Source: Erysipelotrichaceae bacterium (GTDB taxonomy: Bacteria; Bacillota_I; Bacilli_A; Erysipelotrichales; Erysipelotrichaceae). From it: a DNA stretch of 64,000 bases. A program made the position numbers and the translations under genes. The stretch lies in the NCBI GenBank assembly GCA_020026035.1, contig JAHHRC010000001.1, positions 1 to 64,000 of the forward strand. The letters run 5' to 3'. Positions 37,947 to 47,236 of this stretch are shown here, piece by piece (position 1 is the stretch's first letter; the number at the start of each line of letters is the position of its first letter). A model generated the notes under the pieces. That model did not search any database. It saw nothing but the letters and a program-made list of their open reading frames with translations, and was not told the DNA's origin.

Positions 37947-38972
37947 TTAGTTTAAATTCACCGTGACTTCAACCGGTGTATCTTGTCCTTTTAGTTTTAG
38001 CTTCAATATCCCATTGTAGGTAATTGGAGCTTCATCGGGATTAAAGGCATAGAAGAACAAATAGCCTTGGTCTTTCTCTTTGATGGATTTGTTCAAAATG
38101 TTCGAATCCTTCAAGGAATGCACATCCGATGCCATTGCGTCAAAGACTTCATTGATTCCATTTGGAACATACTGAGCCGATTCAATGACCACTTCATCAC
38201 CAAATAACGATACCGCTTGAATTTCAAATTCATATACCTTCGTTGTACTTGGTAAATAGTATGGCTCTTCTTCCCCATTCACCGTTGTATAAAGCATTTC
38301 ACCTGTAATATCAAACGCTTTTGAGACAACCATCTCATACGACTTCCCATCGGTAATCACATCCTGTGCCTCATACGTAAGCATCTTCTTTTCGCCCTTT
38401 ACAGTGGATAAATCAAAGACCATTTCACTTACGCCATCTAAGTCACTTGTAACACGAATAGAACTTGCGCCTTTTCCCTTTAAAGGAATAAAGATATTTG
38501 CATCATACGACAAATCATTGTTTACAAGTGAGAACCACACATTCTGTCTTCCTAAGAAATAAGAATGCTCTTCAAGTTGTTTGACATAGTCACTCGTATT
38601 AGAAAGAACGATGCCTTCACTTGTTGTAAAATGACTCAACGAAATATTCGTTGGTTGACTTGCTTGTAAATGCAATTTTGCAATCACAAACGCAAACGGA
38701 ATATCGTCAAAATCATATACCGTATAGTCTACAAGACTGATCTTTGTATCTTCTAGCTTCTTTGTCTCAACTGGTTTTTCCTGGTTTCCTTTTTCAACGA
38801 TTGTTGTCTTCGGATTTAAGTCACCACTTGTTAACTTCTTTCCTTCATGGGGATTGGCAAAGTATAACTGATACCCTACAAATCCAACAATTAAGATCAC
38901 TAATATTACAAGAATCCAAATCAACCGTTTCGTTGATTGTTTATATTCATCCTTTGGCTGTTTCGTTTGCAT
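37947..38972 (-). CDS. Membrane-anchored extracytoplasmic protein, unknown function
   Basis: I do not recognise this 341-residue protein. It has a basic cytoplasmic start, one membrane helix (about 18-38) and an outside part made mostly of alternating beta-like sequence with a Lys/Glu-rich linker (about 45-75). Cysteines are absent from the outside part. It ends 11 bases before the glucosaminidase-like gene, so the two are co-transcribed; it may anchor or control that hydrolase. AGAGGTG precedes the ATG. Confidence 0.55.
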   Translation of the reverse strand: MQTKQPKDEYKQSTKRLIWILVILVILIVGFVGYQLYFANPHEGKKLTSGDLNPKTTIVEKGNQEKPVETKKLEDTKISLVDYTVYDFDDIPFAFVIAKLHLQASQPTNISLSHFTTSEGIVLSNTSDYVKQLEEHSYFLGRQNVWFSLVNNDLSYDANIFIPLKGKGASSIRVTSDLDGVSEMVFDLSTVKGEKKMLTYEAQDVITDGKSYEMVVSKAFDITGEMLYTTVNGEEEPYYLPSTTKVYEFEIQAVSLFGDEVVIESAQYVPNGINEVFDAMASDVHSLKDSNILNKSIKEKDQGYLFFYAFNPDEAPITYNGILKLKLKGQDTPVEVTVNLN

Positions 38973-38993
38973 AAACTTTCACCTCTTGTTTCA

Positions 38994-39002
38994 ATTATAG
39001 CA
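38994..39002 (-). promoter_or_regulatory. Extended -10 promoter of the 38972-34861 operon
   Basis: The minus strand reads TGCTATAAT, 21 bases before the start codon of the membrane protein. Confidence 0.6.
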
Positions 39003-39035
39003 TACAATTTACAATCCAAAATGACAGAAAACCAA

Positions 39036-39057
39036 ATAAAAAAGCGTCTTTGACGCT
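39036..39057 (-). terminator. Terminator after galE
   Basis: AGCGTC / GACGCT with a 3-base loop, followed on the minus strand by TTTTTTATT. Confidence 0.85.
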
Positions 39058-39069
39058 CTTTTATACGAA

Positions 39070-40083
39070 TTATTCAATTCCGTTTGGATTCTTTACTGTA
39101 AAGTTCCAGGAATGTTCACACATTTCATCAATTCCGTACTCTGCTTCCCAACCAAGCATTTCCTTCGCCTTCTTAGTGTCTGCATAACATGTCGCAATAT
39201 CCCCAGGACGACGTTCCATAATCTTGTATGGCAATTCTTTTCCACAAGCCTTTTCAAACGCATGAAGTACTTGTAATACAGAATATCCATTTCCTGTACC
39301 AAGGTTTACATAGTCAGCACCCTTGTGACCTAATGCATATTCAACAGCCTTGATATGACCCTTAGCAAGGTCTACAACGTGGATGTAGTCACGAACACCA
39401 GTACCATCGACTGTATCGTAATCATCTCCCCATACACGTAGGAATTCAAGTGTACCATTGGCAACACGAGCAATGTAAGGAACTAGGTTGTTTGGAATTC
39501 CATTTGGAACTTCCCCTAGTAGTCCACATGGATGTGCTCCAATTGGGTTGAAGTAACGAAGTAGTAATACAGACCATTCAGGATCTGCAGCACATACATC
39601 GGCAAGAATTTGTTCGTTCATCAACTTCGTTGTTCCATATGGGTTTGTTGTATGTGTTTCAAAGTCTTCACGAATTGGAACAGACTTTGGTGCACCATAT
39701 ACGGTAGCTGAGCTTGAGAATACCAATGTCTTCACATTTGCGTCCTTCATCGCTTCATACAAATTGATACTACCAGCAATGTTGTTTGTGTAATAAAGAA
39801 GTGGCTTTTCGCAAGATTCACCAACTGCCTTATATCCTGCAAAGTGGATTACAGCATCAATCTTGTTTTCGGCAAACACTTGATCCAATCCCTTACGATC
39901 TAAGATATCAACTTCATAAAACTTTGGCTTAACACCCGTAATCTCCTTGATACGGTCCAATGAATGAATGTTTGAATTGTAAAGATTGTCAATCACAACC
40001 ACTTCATGACCAGCTTCAATCAATTCAACGCATGTATGAGAACCAATATAACCAGTTCCCCCTGTGACTAAAATAGTAGACAT
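39070..40083 (-). CDS. galE: UDP-glucose 4-epimerase
   Basis: GalE interconverts UDP-glucose and UDP-galactose using bound NAD. The ATG at 40083 with GGGAGGA upstream gives 337 residues; a longer frame to 40170 overlaps rseP. Motifs are the Rossmann loop VTGGTGYIGSHT, the catalytic Ser in VFSSSATVYG, Tyr-x3-Lys in NPYGTTKLM, and the substrate region GVRDYIHVVDLAKGH. It closes the dxr-rseP-galE unit. Confidence 0.96.
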   Translation of the reverse strand: MSTILVTGGTGYIGSHTCVELIEAGHEVVVIDNLYNSNIHSLDRIKEITGVKPKFYEVDILDRKGLDQVFAENKIDAVIHFAGYKAVGESCEKPLLYYTNNIAGSINLYEAMKDANVKTLVFSSSATVYGAPKSVPIREDFETHTTNPYGTTKLMNEQILADVCAADPEWSVLLLRYFNPIGAHPCGLLGEVPNGIPNNLVPYIARVANGTLEFLRVWGDDYDTVDGTGVRDYIHVVDLAKGHIKAVEYALGHKGADYVNLGTGNGYSVLQVLHAFEKACGKELPYKIMERRPGDIATCYADTKKAKEMLGWEAEYGIDEMCEHSWNFTVKNPNGIE

Positions 40084-40097
40084 ATATATCCTCCCTG

Positions 40098-41162
40098 TTA
40101 TTTCACCAACAACTTTGATACATCGTTCCAGGTGACTTTCAGCATTAATAATAGCATAAGACCCCAGCAAGCGTAAATAATTCCATTACGTACCTTTTGA
40201 TTTAAAGGCTTACCAGCAATCCATTCACCAAGTGTCACAACCACTTGCCCACCATCTAAAATCGGTAAAGGAATCAAGTTAAAGATACCAATATTTAATG
40301 ACAATTGAGCAATTAGGAACAAGTAGGACACAAACCCATAATCCACTGACTTCTTTGTGACACCATAAATCGCAATAGGACCACCCAACTCTTCTAAGCC
40401 TTGTCCTTTAAACATATCGGTAATCACACTCACCATCGCCGTTGCATACATGCCCATATCTTGCATACCATACTTCCAGCAATTTAAAAGTGTAACCTTC
40501 GTTTCTTTTGGCGATTCTGCTGTAATTCCAATGATTGGAACTTCTAGTTCTTCATCAATCTTTGGTGTTACTTCAATCGTAACAAGTTTCCCATCACGAC
40601 TTACTTCCATTTCCAATGGATGTTTCCCATATTGCATGACAAACATCTGTAAATCACGATACTTCTTTACTTTCTTTGTAGCACCTGTCGTACTTGTAAT
40701 ATGCGTAATCAAATCTCCTTCTTGAAGCCCTGCTTCACTTGCTGGAAGATTTGGAACGACTTCTTTTACAATCGCACGACTCGATTCAAAGTGCACCCCT
40801 TGATTTAAACTAATCACCGAGAATAACACCCATGCCAATACAAAGTTCATAAACACACCAGCAAGCATAATGATGATCCGCTTCCATGGTGCAATGTTTG
40901 GAAGTCGACGATGTTTAGGAACTTCTACATCTGGATATGCCCCATCGCCTTCCACTTCACCAGCCATCGCCACAAATCCACCCATAGGAATTGCCCGAAT
41001 GCTGTATTGGGTTTCTTTGGTCTGTTTCTTCCAAATAACAGGTCCCATCCCAAAGGAATATTCATAACAATACACATTAAACTTCTTCGCAGCCCATAAA
41101 TGCCCTGCTTCGTGAATACAAATAATTACCGTTAATAAGAGTAAAAAATAAATAATCGTCAT
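40098..41162 (-). CDS. rseP: RIP metalloprotease RseP/RasP
   Basis: This site-2 protease cuts membrane-embedded substrates such as anti-sigma factors and signal peptides. The 354-residue chain has HEAGH in its first membrane helix, a PDZ domain around 115-205 (GLQEGDLITHI), and the second active-site motif NLIPLPILDGG in a later helix. Its ATG overlaps the dxr stop by 4 bases, the usual Firmicute order of uppS-cdsA-dxr-rseP. Confidence 0.94.
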   Translation of the reverse strand: MTIIYFLLLLTVIICIHEAGHLWAAKKFNVYCYEYSFGMGPVIWKKQTKETQYSIRAIPMGGFVAMAGEVEGDGAYPDVEVPKHRRLPNIAPWKRIIIMLAGVFMNFVLAWVLFSVISLNQGVHFESSRAIVKEVVPNLPASEAGLQEGDLITHITSTTGATKKVKKYRDLQMFVMQYGKHPLEMEVSRDGKLVTIEVTPKIDEELEVPIIGITAESPKETKVTLLNCWKYGMQDMGMYATAMVSVITDMFKGQGLEELGGPIAIYGVTKKSVDYGFVSYLFLIAQLSLNIGIFNLIPLPILDGGQVVVTLGEWIAGKPLNQKVRNGIIYACWGLMLLLMLKVTWNDVSKLLVK

Positions 41163-42316
41163 TTTGACACCTCTTCTACAAATTTCGTTGCCATTTCTTT
41201 CCCAAACGCATTTGCTGCAATCAAATCATCTACGGTATTTACATCGTTAAACGTACAAGCATCTACCGTTTGAATGACTACATCTTCAATTGCTAAGAAA
41301 GGAATTTTACCTTCACGGAATGCAAGATTTGCGACTTCATTTGCCGCATTCATTACCGCTGGTAGATTTCCACCCTTCTTACCAACTTCATAAGCAAGCT
41401 TTAATAGTGGATAGCGTTCATAGTTTGGTGCTTCAAAATGCATCAATGCAATATCCGCTAAGTTAAATGGCTTTTCTTCTTGTAAGGACAAGCGATTTGG
41501 CCAACTCAATGCATATTGAATCGGTAAACGCATATCTGGATTTCCAAGTTGCGCCATAATCGAATGGTCAATGTATTCCACCATCGAATGTACAACCGAC
41601 TCCTTATGCATAATGACATCAATCTTGTCATATGGTAAGTCAAACAACCAATGCGCTTCCATCACTTCAAAGCCCTTGTTCATCATCGTTGCAGAATCTA
41701 TTGTAATCTTCGCACCCATTGCCCAGTTTGGATGTGCTAAGGCTTGTTCTACCGTAACATTTTCTAATGCATCACGACTCAAATCACGGAAACTTCCACC
41801 ACTTGCCGTAACAATCAAACGTTCTACATCTTGTATACGATTTCCTTGAAGACATTGGAAAATCGCTGAATGTTCCGAATCAATCGGATACAACGACACA
41901 CCATTTTCCTTTAATGCACGATCAATCAAAGCCCCACCAACAACCAAAGTCTCTTTGTTTGCTAAGGCAATGTCATGTTTGCATTCAATCGCCTTTAAGG
42001 TAGGCATAAAGCCAACAAACCCAACAAGGGCATTGACTAGTACATCATAGTCTTCATACTTCGCTAGTTGTACTAATCCTTCATCTCCTGAATATACCGT
42101 AAGGTTTGGATATTCCTTGCGTAAAACAATGGCATCCTCTTCTTTTTCAACAGCAATCGTATCTACCGAAATAAGCTCTAAGATTTCTCTTGCCTTTTGT
42201 ATATTACGCCCGACACCAAAGGCGACAATTTCAAACAAATCTTTATGTTGCAAGACAACATCAATGGTTTGCATACCTATTGATCCACTCGCTCCAAGTA
42301 ATACAATACGTTTCAT
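41159..42316 (-). CDS. dxr: 1-deoxy-D-xylulose 5-phosphate reductoisomerase
   Basis: Dxr (IspC) makes methylerythritol 4-phosphate with NADPH and commits carbon to isoprenoids; the product feeds UppS two genes upstream. The 385-residue chain has LGASGSIGMQTIDVV, ANKETLVVGG, the metal site PIDSEHSAIFQCLQG and the catalytic loop around HPNWAMGAKI. AAGGAAG precedes the ATG. Confidence 0.96.
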   Translation of the reverse strand: MKRIVLLGASGSIGMQTIDVVLQHKDLFEIVAFGVGRNIQKAREILELISVDTIAVEKEEDAIVLRKEYPNLTVYSGDEGLVQLAKYEDYDVLVNALVGFVGFMPTLKAIECKHDIALANKETLVVGGALIDRALKENGVSLYPIDSEHSAIFQCLQGNRIQDVERLIVTASGGSFRDLSRDALENVTVEQALAHPNWAMGAKITIDSATMMNKGFEVMEAHWLFDLPYDKIDVIMHKESVVHSMVEYIDHSIMAQLGNPDMRLPIQYALSWPNRLSLQEEKPFNLADIALMHFEAPNYERYPLLKLAYEVGKKGGNLPAVMNAANEVANLAFREGKIPFLAIEDVVIQTVDACTFNDVNTVDDLIAANAFGKEMATKFVEEVSK

Positions 42317-42347
42317 AACATACTTCCTTTTCTAGTGTTGATTCTAA

Positions 42348-42374
42348 CAAAAAACGCTCTTAATAGAAAGAGCG
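42348..42374 (-). terminator. Terminator hairpin between cdsA and dxr
   Basis: CGCTCTT / AAGAGCG with a 6-base loop, followed on the minus strand by TTTTTTG. It sits inside what is otherwise an operon, so dxr-rseP-galE probably receive reduced read-through or have an internal promoter. Confidence 0.75.
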
Positions 42375-42380
42375 CACATT

Positions 42381-43163
42381 TTATCCCAACAGTAACATCA
42401 ACCCATTAAACAACATCAAGCAGAACACCAAAGAATCAATGCGATCTAGCACTCCACCGTGTTCTGGCAAAAGATTCCCAAAGTCTTTTAGGTTGAAATG
42501 ACGCTTAATCGAAGAAAATGCCAAATCCCCAATCTCAGCCATTGCCGGTAATGCAATACTTGCTGTATACACAAGGTTTAAAGGCATCGTAGGACAATAC
42601 TTCATAGCAATAAGCAAGGAGAATACAACCCCACAGAAATAGCCACCAATCGCACCTTCCCAAGTCTTATTTGGCGAAATACGTGGACTCAACTTATGCT
42701 TTCCAAAGGCCATCCCAAAGAAATACGCCCCAGAATCACAAGTATAACAAGCAATCGCTACATACAACATGCCAAAGCCTCCATAGCCATTTTCATAGAT
42801 ATGGAATACCCCTAACCAAGCAAGAGCTAACATCGTCGCAATTAAATAGGAATATGCGACTTGATCTAAGCGAAACTCTTCAATGCTAACTTCAAGCACA
42901 AATAACACAATCAAAAATACCGCAGCTACAAAGGTAAACAAACTAATCGGTACATGCGCCATCGCTTCAATTGCAACAAACAACATTACAACAAACACAT
43001 ACGACACTTTCTTTGCGTTTAGCTTGGCAATTTCATACGACGCAATCGCTGTAGCTAAGGCGATAAACACTTCAATATATACACCACCTAAAATAAATGG
43101 TGGAATGACCAACAAGGCAAGAACAACACCTGTTATGGTCTTAGTCATCATCTTTTTACTCAT
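42381..43163 (-). CDS. cdsA: Phosphatidate cytidylyltransferase
   Basis: CdsA makes CDP-diacylglycerol from phosphatidate and CTP for phospholipid synthesis. The 260-residue chain has about seven membrane helices, CDSGAYFFGMAFGKHKLSP, NKTWEGAIGG, and the family signature SSIKRHFNLKDFGNLLPEHGG ending in DR. Its ATG overlaps the uppS stop by 8 bases with GGGGGTG as ribosome site. Confidence 0.95.
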   Translation of the reverse strand: MSKKMMTKTITGVVLALLVIPPFILGGVYIEVFIALATAIASYEIAKLNAKKVSYVFVVMLFVAIEAMAHVPISLFTFVAAVFLIVLFVLEVSIEEFRLDQVAYSYLIATMLALAWLGVFHIYENGYGGFGMLYVAIACYTCDSGAYFFGMAFGKHKLSPRISPNKTWEGAIGGYFCGVVFSLLIAMKYCPTMPLNLVYTASIALPAMAEIGDLAFSSIKRHFNLKDFGNLLPEHGGVLDRIDSLVFCLMLFNGLMLLLG

Positions 43164-43860
43164 CTTTCACACCCCCAAAACGACGATCGCGTTTGGTATA
43201 CTCTTCCAAACAACGCTTTAATACATCTTCGGTAAACTCTGGCCAACTTTCCTGTACAAAGATTAACTCCGCATAGGCAATTTGCCACAACAAATAATTC
43301 GAAATTCGTTGTTCCCCAGAGGTACGAATCATTAAATCTACCGGTGGAAAGTCTTTCGTATATAAATACGACGCAAACCCATCTTCATCAATGCCAAGTG
43401 TTGCCTTACCTTCTAACACATCACTTGCATAGTGATTCACAGCTTGCACGATTTCTCTTTGTGATCCATAATTCATCGCAATGTTTAACGACAATCCCGT
43501 ATTGTCTTTTGAAAGCTCTTCTGCCTCTAATAAGACTTTCTTCGTATTTTTTGGAAGTTCATCCAAATCACCAATCATACGAATACGGAACCCACGGTCA
43601 ATGAATTCCTGCATATACTTTTTAAAGAAGTAAGAAGGAAGCTTCATTAGATACTCCACTTCATCTTGACTTCGTTTCCAATTCTCTGTTGAGAATGCAT
43701 AAATCGTTAAATATTCAATGCCCATTTCATTTGCGGCGATTGCAATGGTACGAACATTATCCGCCCCAACAAGATGCCCGGCGGTACGTTTCTTTCCCTG
43801 CGCTTTTGCCCAGCGACCATTGCCATCCATAATAATGGCCAAGTGTTTACACTGTTTCAT
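43156..43860 (-). CDS. uppS: Undecaprenyl diphosphate synthase
   Basis: UppS condenses isopentenyl units onto farnesyl diphosphate to build the C55 carrier for wall and glycan precursors. The 234-residue cis-prenyltransferase begins LAIIMDGNGRWAKAQGKKR, with YAFSTENWKR and the C-terminal RTSGEQRISNYLLWQ. It heads the envelope-precursor operon behind an extended -10 promoter. Confidence 0.96.
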   Translation of the reverse strand: MKQCKHLAIIMDGNGRWAKAQGKKRTAGHLVGADNVRTIAIAANEMGIEYLTIYAFSTENWKRSQDEVEYLMKLPSYFFKKYMQEFIDRGFRIRMIGDLDELPKNTKKVLLEAEELSKDNTGLSLNIAMNYGSQREIVQAVNHYASDVLEGKATLGIDEDGFASYLYTKDFPPVDLMIRTSGEQRISNYLLWQIAYAELIFVQESWPEFTEDVLKRCLEEYTKRDRRFGGVKDE

Positions 43861-43890
43861 AATTACCTCTTTTTTTACTCATACTGTACC

Positions 43891-43899
43891 ATTATAGCA
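43891..43899 (-). promoter_or_regulatory. Extended -10 promoter of the uppS operon
   Basis: The minus strand reads TGCTATAAT, 30 bases before uppS. It lies back to back with the rubredoxin promoter. Confidence 0.6.
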
Positions 43900-43957
43900 T
43901 TATTTAGACACATTCTTTCACAAAGACAAGAAATCCTTACAAAACAAAGCATCCTAC

Positions 43958-43985
43958 TTGAATCCTCACCCCATTGACTTATAAT
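43958..43985 (+). promoter_or_regulatory. Promoter of the rubredoxin gene
   Basis: TTGAAT (43958-43963), a 16-base spacer and TATAAT (43980-43985) lie 28 bases before the start. Confidence 0.7.
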
Positions 43986-44012
43986 GAAGACAAGAAATAG
44001 GAGGACTTGAAG

Positions 44013-44168
44013 ATGGATAAGTATCAATGCCCATGTGGTTATATCTACGACGAAGAACTAGGAGATGAAGAAAACGGAATTGCTCCTGGTACACGTTTCG
44101 AAGATTTACCAGACGATTGGATGTGCCCAGTATGTGGTGCTCCAAAAGACGTATTCTATAAGATCTAA
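44013..44168 (+). CDS. Rubredoxin
   Basis: This 51-residue protein is a small one-electron carrier. It has the two Cys pairs that bind a single iron, CPCGY near the start and CPVCGAPK near the end, plus the conserved YDEELGD and DLPDDWMCP segments. The first pair is CPC rather than the usual CxxC, so the loop is one residue shorter than normal if those two cysteines bind the iron. AGGAGG precedes the ATG. It has its own promoter and terminator and stands alone, consistent with an anaerobe handling oxygen or peroxide stress. Confidence 0.9.
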   Translation: MDKYQCPCGYIYDEELGDEENGIAPGTRFEDLPDDWMCPVCGAPKDVFYKI

Positions 44169-44174
44169 TCTTAG

Positions 44175-44202
44175 AAAGTTGTGCTGCTTGTACAACTTTT
44201 TT
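44175..44202 (+). terminator. Terminator of the rubredoxin gene
   Basis: AAAGTTGT / ACAACTTT with a 9-base loop, followed by TTT, shortly after the stop codon. Confidence 0.85.
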
Positions 44203-44238
44203 ACGTTTCAACCTGACAATATCTAAAACAAAAAAATG

Positions 44239-44347
44239 TTTGCAAACCTTTATAATCGGCTTGCAAACGCATTCTATGAACATCTTTATAGTAGCAAACG
44301 CATCCTCTTCTTACAATAGCTCCGGTCGAAGATAGAAGCATTTTTTT
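44239..44347 (+). other. Non-coding stretch with repeats and a possible small transcript
   Basis: The gap between the rubredoxin terminator and the oppA terminator holds three copies of GCAAAC (44242, 44263, 44294), the last two extended to GCAAACGCAT, and a palindrome TTTGCAAA. A TATAAT lies at 44251-44256 and a run of seven T at 44341-44347 after a weak hairpin. A plus-strand RNA of about 85 bases is possible. I see no ordinary gene here. Confidence 0.3.
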
Positions 44348-44361
44348 CACCAAATCCACTT

Positions 44362-44389
44362 AAAAAGAGTAGCCAAGCGGCTACTCTTT
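44362..44389 (-). terminator. Terminator of the opp operon
   Basis: AAAGAGTAGCC / GGCTACTCTTT form a perfect 11-bp stem with a 4-base loop, followed on the minus strand by TTTTTA. Confidence 0.9.
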
Positions 44390-44393
44390 CATC

Positions 44394-46220
44394 TTATTCA
44401 AGTGTTGTACTCATGAAGTACTTGAATCCAAGTGGGTTCGAGAAGAATCCCTTTAGATTTGGTGAAATCATGTACAAGTCTGTGTAGAAGTAAACTGGAA
44501 CTACACAACCAGTTGACATCAATAGGTCTTCTGCACGGTGCATCATAGCGTAACGTGTATCCTCATCGGAACAAGTCTTGATTTGGTCGATCAATACATC
44601 GTATGTTTGTGCCCATGTACCATTTTCAACCTTCACATCAATACCAAGGTCTGTAAGATCTAGGTTGTAGATTGCAAGGTCTTTGTGTGCACCCTTACCG
44701 AATTGAATGTCGTTATTACCAGAATTTGTTACCCAAAGATCTAAGAAGCAAATTGGATCGTTGTAGTCAGCTAACCAACCATTACGAGCAACGCCGTAGT
44801 CACCACTCTTACGTGTTTGTAAGAAGGTATTCCATTCTTGGTTTTGTAGTTGCATATCAATACCAACACCAGCTAATGCGCCTTGGATGTATTCAGCGAT
44901 TGCCTTATGACCTTCACTTGTGTTGTACAAGTATGTAATGCTTGGGAAGTTTGTAATCTTTCCACTTGCATCATCAAAGTCATAGTGCTTCTTAAGAATA
45001 TCTAATGCCATATTGAAGTTGTCTTCAATTGCGTCTTCATCTACCTTGAAGTAACCCTTATCTGTTCCTGCATGTTCGTAGAATTCGCCACCCTTGACGT
45101 CGCTCATTCCCATTGGTACAAAGCTTGCGGCTGGAACTTGTCCACCTTGGGCTACGTTTTCAACAATGTAATTACGATCGAGCAATAAAGAGATTGCCTT
45201 ACGGATTTCTTGTTCCTTCAAAGCAGCTGCTTTAGGATCTGCATATTCGCTATCTGGAAGTAAACGTTCATTGACATTCCAGTTCACATAGTATGTACCA
45301 ACTTGTCCGACAACCTTAAATTCATCTGGATTGTTTGCCTTTAAAGCAGCGATTTCATTGGTTGGAACACTGTCAATATACTGCCAAGAACCATTTTGGA
45401 AGTTTGTTAGCATATTGTTTGCATCATCCGATAGATAGAAGTTGATGACAGGCATTGTAACGATATCTGGAGCATGGTAGTTATCGTTCTTCTTTAGTGT
45501 AATCAAGGAGTTATGTTGCCAATCAGCCATAATGAATGGTCCATTACCAACGTAAGTAGATGGATCTGTAGCCCAAGCTTCGTTGTCTACAACATCCTTA
45601 CGAACTGGCATAAATGTTGGGAAGGCCAACAATTCATTCCAATATGGTAGATACGTCTTTGTTGTAACTTCGATTGTATGATCATCGATTGCCTTTGCAT
45701 TCAATGTCGCATCTGGATTCTTAAATGTTTCACCATCTGCTTCAGTTTCCCACATAGCATCATAGCCATCCACTACTTCGAAGATATAGCTATAATCGGC
45801 CGCAAGTTTTGGTGAAGCAGCACGGTTCCAAGCAAAGATAAAGTCATGGGCTGTCAATGGTTGTCCATCGCTCCACTTTAAATCATCTTTCAAGGTATAA
45901 GTATAGGTTACTGTACCATCATCGTTTGTGACACCATCTGGTAAGTCTTTTGCACAATCAGCGACGATGCTAAAGTTTCCATCTGCCCCTTTGGACCATT
46001 TTGCAAGACCAGCAAACAAGTGGTTCAACATTGTACCACCATCTACAGCAGAGTTTAACGCTGGGTCTAATGACGCTGGTTCACTCGCTAAACATAGGTT
46101 CAATTCTTGGTCTAAATCATCTTTTGGAGTGTTACTTGTAGTTTTGTTTTCATTACCACCACAACCAACTAGACTTAAGGCTAAGGTCGTAGCTGTAAGA
46201 AGTTTATAAAGCTTTCTCAT
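44394..46220 (-). CDS. oppA: Oligopeptide ABC transporter, substrate-binding lipoprotein
   Basis: OppA captures peptides outside the cell and hands them to OppBC. The 608-residue chain has a lipoprotein signal with lipobox LVGC (Cys20) and a Ser/Thr/Asn-rich linker, then the SBP family 5 fold: LASEPASLDPALN, a domain with YTYTLKDDLKWSDGQPLTAHDFIFAW, and later LLDRNYIVENVA. It is the last gene of the operon and overlaps oppF by 4 bases. Being last is less common than being first, and no extra promoter is seen for it. Confidence 0.95.
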   Translation of the reverse strand: MRKLYKLLTATTLALSLVGCGGNENKTTSNTPKDDLDQELNLCLASEPASLDPALNSAVDGGTMLNHLFAGLAKWSKGADGNFSIVADCAKDLPDGVTNDDGTVTYTYTLKDDLKWSDGQPLTAHDFIFAWNRAASPKLAADYSYIFEVVDGYDAMWETEADGETFKNPDATLNAKAIDDHTIEVTTKTYLPYWNELLAFPTFMPVRKDVVDNEAWATDPSTYVGNGPFIMADWQHNSLITLKKNDNYHAPDIVTMPVINFYLSDDANNMLTNFQNGSWQYIDSVPTNEIAALKANNPDEFKVVGQVGTYYVNWNVNERLLPDSEYADPKAAALKEQEIRKAISLLLDRNYIVENVAQGGQVPAASFVPMGMSDVKGGEFYEHAGTDKGYFKVDEDAIEDNFNMALDILKKHYDFDDASGKITNFPSITYLYNTSEGHKAIAEYIQGALAGVGIDMQLQNQEWNTFLQTRKSGDYGVARNGWLADYNDPICFLDLWVTNSGNNDIQFGKGAHKDLAIYNLDLTDLGIDVKVENGTWAQTYDVLIDQIKTCSDEDTRYAMMHRAEDLLMSTGCVVPVYFYTDLYMISPNLKGFFSNPLGFKYFMSTTLE

Positions 46221-47236
46221 ACTTCTTCCCTCTTTTCCTTTTCTATGGACTCATCGCTCATTCCTTCATCAAACAAATGACAGGCAACGAAACGATCAGG
46301 TTCCACCTCTTTTAAGGCCGGCATCTTCTTTGTGCAGACCATCTTGGCATATGGACATCGCGTATGGAACGGACATCCACTTGGTGCATCTAATGGTGAA
46401 GGGATTTCTCCTTTCAATTCGATGCGTTGGTTACTACGGGCAATCTTTGGATCTGGTAGCGGAACCGCTGACATCAATGCCTTTGAGTATGGATGGAATG
46501 GCTTCTCACACAAAGCATCTGCTTCGGCAAGTTCGACAAGCTTTCCTAAATACATCACGGCAATGCGATCACAAATATGACGTACCACCAATAAATCATG
46601 GGCAATAAACAAATACGTTAAACCAAGTTCTTGTTGGAGTTTTCCAAACATGTTTATAACTTGGGCTTGAATCGATACATCGAGTGCTGATACTGGTTCA
46701 TCACAGACAATGAAGTCTGGATTCACTGCTAAGGCTCTTGCAATACCGATTCTTTGTCGTTGTCCACCTGAGAATTCATGGGCATAGCGAGCTGCATGTT
46801 CGGAGTTTAAACCAACATGTTTCATAAGCTCGAGAATCTTTTCTCTTCGTTCCTCTTTGCTTGCATACATGTGATGAATATCCAATGGTTCTCCAATCAT
46901 ATCCGCAACAGTCATGCGCGGATCTAATGAAGAATACGGATCTTGGAACACCATCGTTGCATGCTTACGGAACTCTTTCCAATCTTTCTTCGTTTTAATC
47001 TCTTTGCCTTTGTAACGAATCGTTCCACCCGTTGGTTCATACAAATTCAAGATCGTACGACCAGCGGTTGTTTTTCCACAGCCCGACTCGCCTACAAGGC
47101 CAAGTGTTTCACCAGGATAAATCTTAAACGAGATATCATCCACAGCTTTCAGTGGCTTCGTTTTTGAAAAACCTGTATGAATATCAAAGTATTTCTGCAA
47201 ATGCTCCACTTCAATCAATGGTTCTTTTTCACTCAT
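46217..47236 (-). CDS. oppF: Oligopeptide ABC transporter, ATPase OppF
   Basis: One of the two ATPases that power peptide import. The 339-residue chain has Walker [12 protein letters not shown], signature [15 protein letters not shown], Walker [13 protein letters not shown], and the C-terminal oligopeptide extension with cysteine-containing [10 protein letters not shown], a likely iron-sulphur or metal site found in this family. It overlaps oppD and oppA by 4 bases each. Confidence 0.95.
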   Translation of the reverse strand: MSEKEPLIEVEHLQKYFDIHTGFSKTKPLKAVDDISFKIYPGETLGLVGESGCGKTTAGRTILNLYEPTGGTIRYKGKEIKTKKDWKEFRKHATMVFQDPYSSLDPRMTVADMIGEPLDIHHMYASKEERREKILELMKHVGLNSEHAARYAHEFSGGQRQRIGIARALAVNPDFIVCDEPVSALDVSIQAQVINMFGKLQQELGLTYLFIAHDLLVVRHICDRIAVMYLGKLVELAEADALCEKPFHPYSKALMSAVPLPDPKIARSNQRIELKGEIPSPLDAPSGCPFHTRCPYAKMVCTKKMPALKEVEPDRFVACHLFDEGMSDESIEKEKREEV

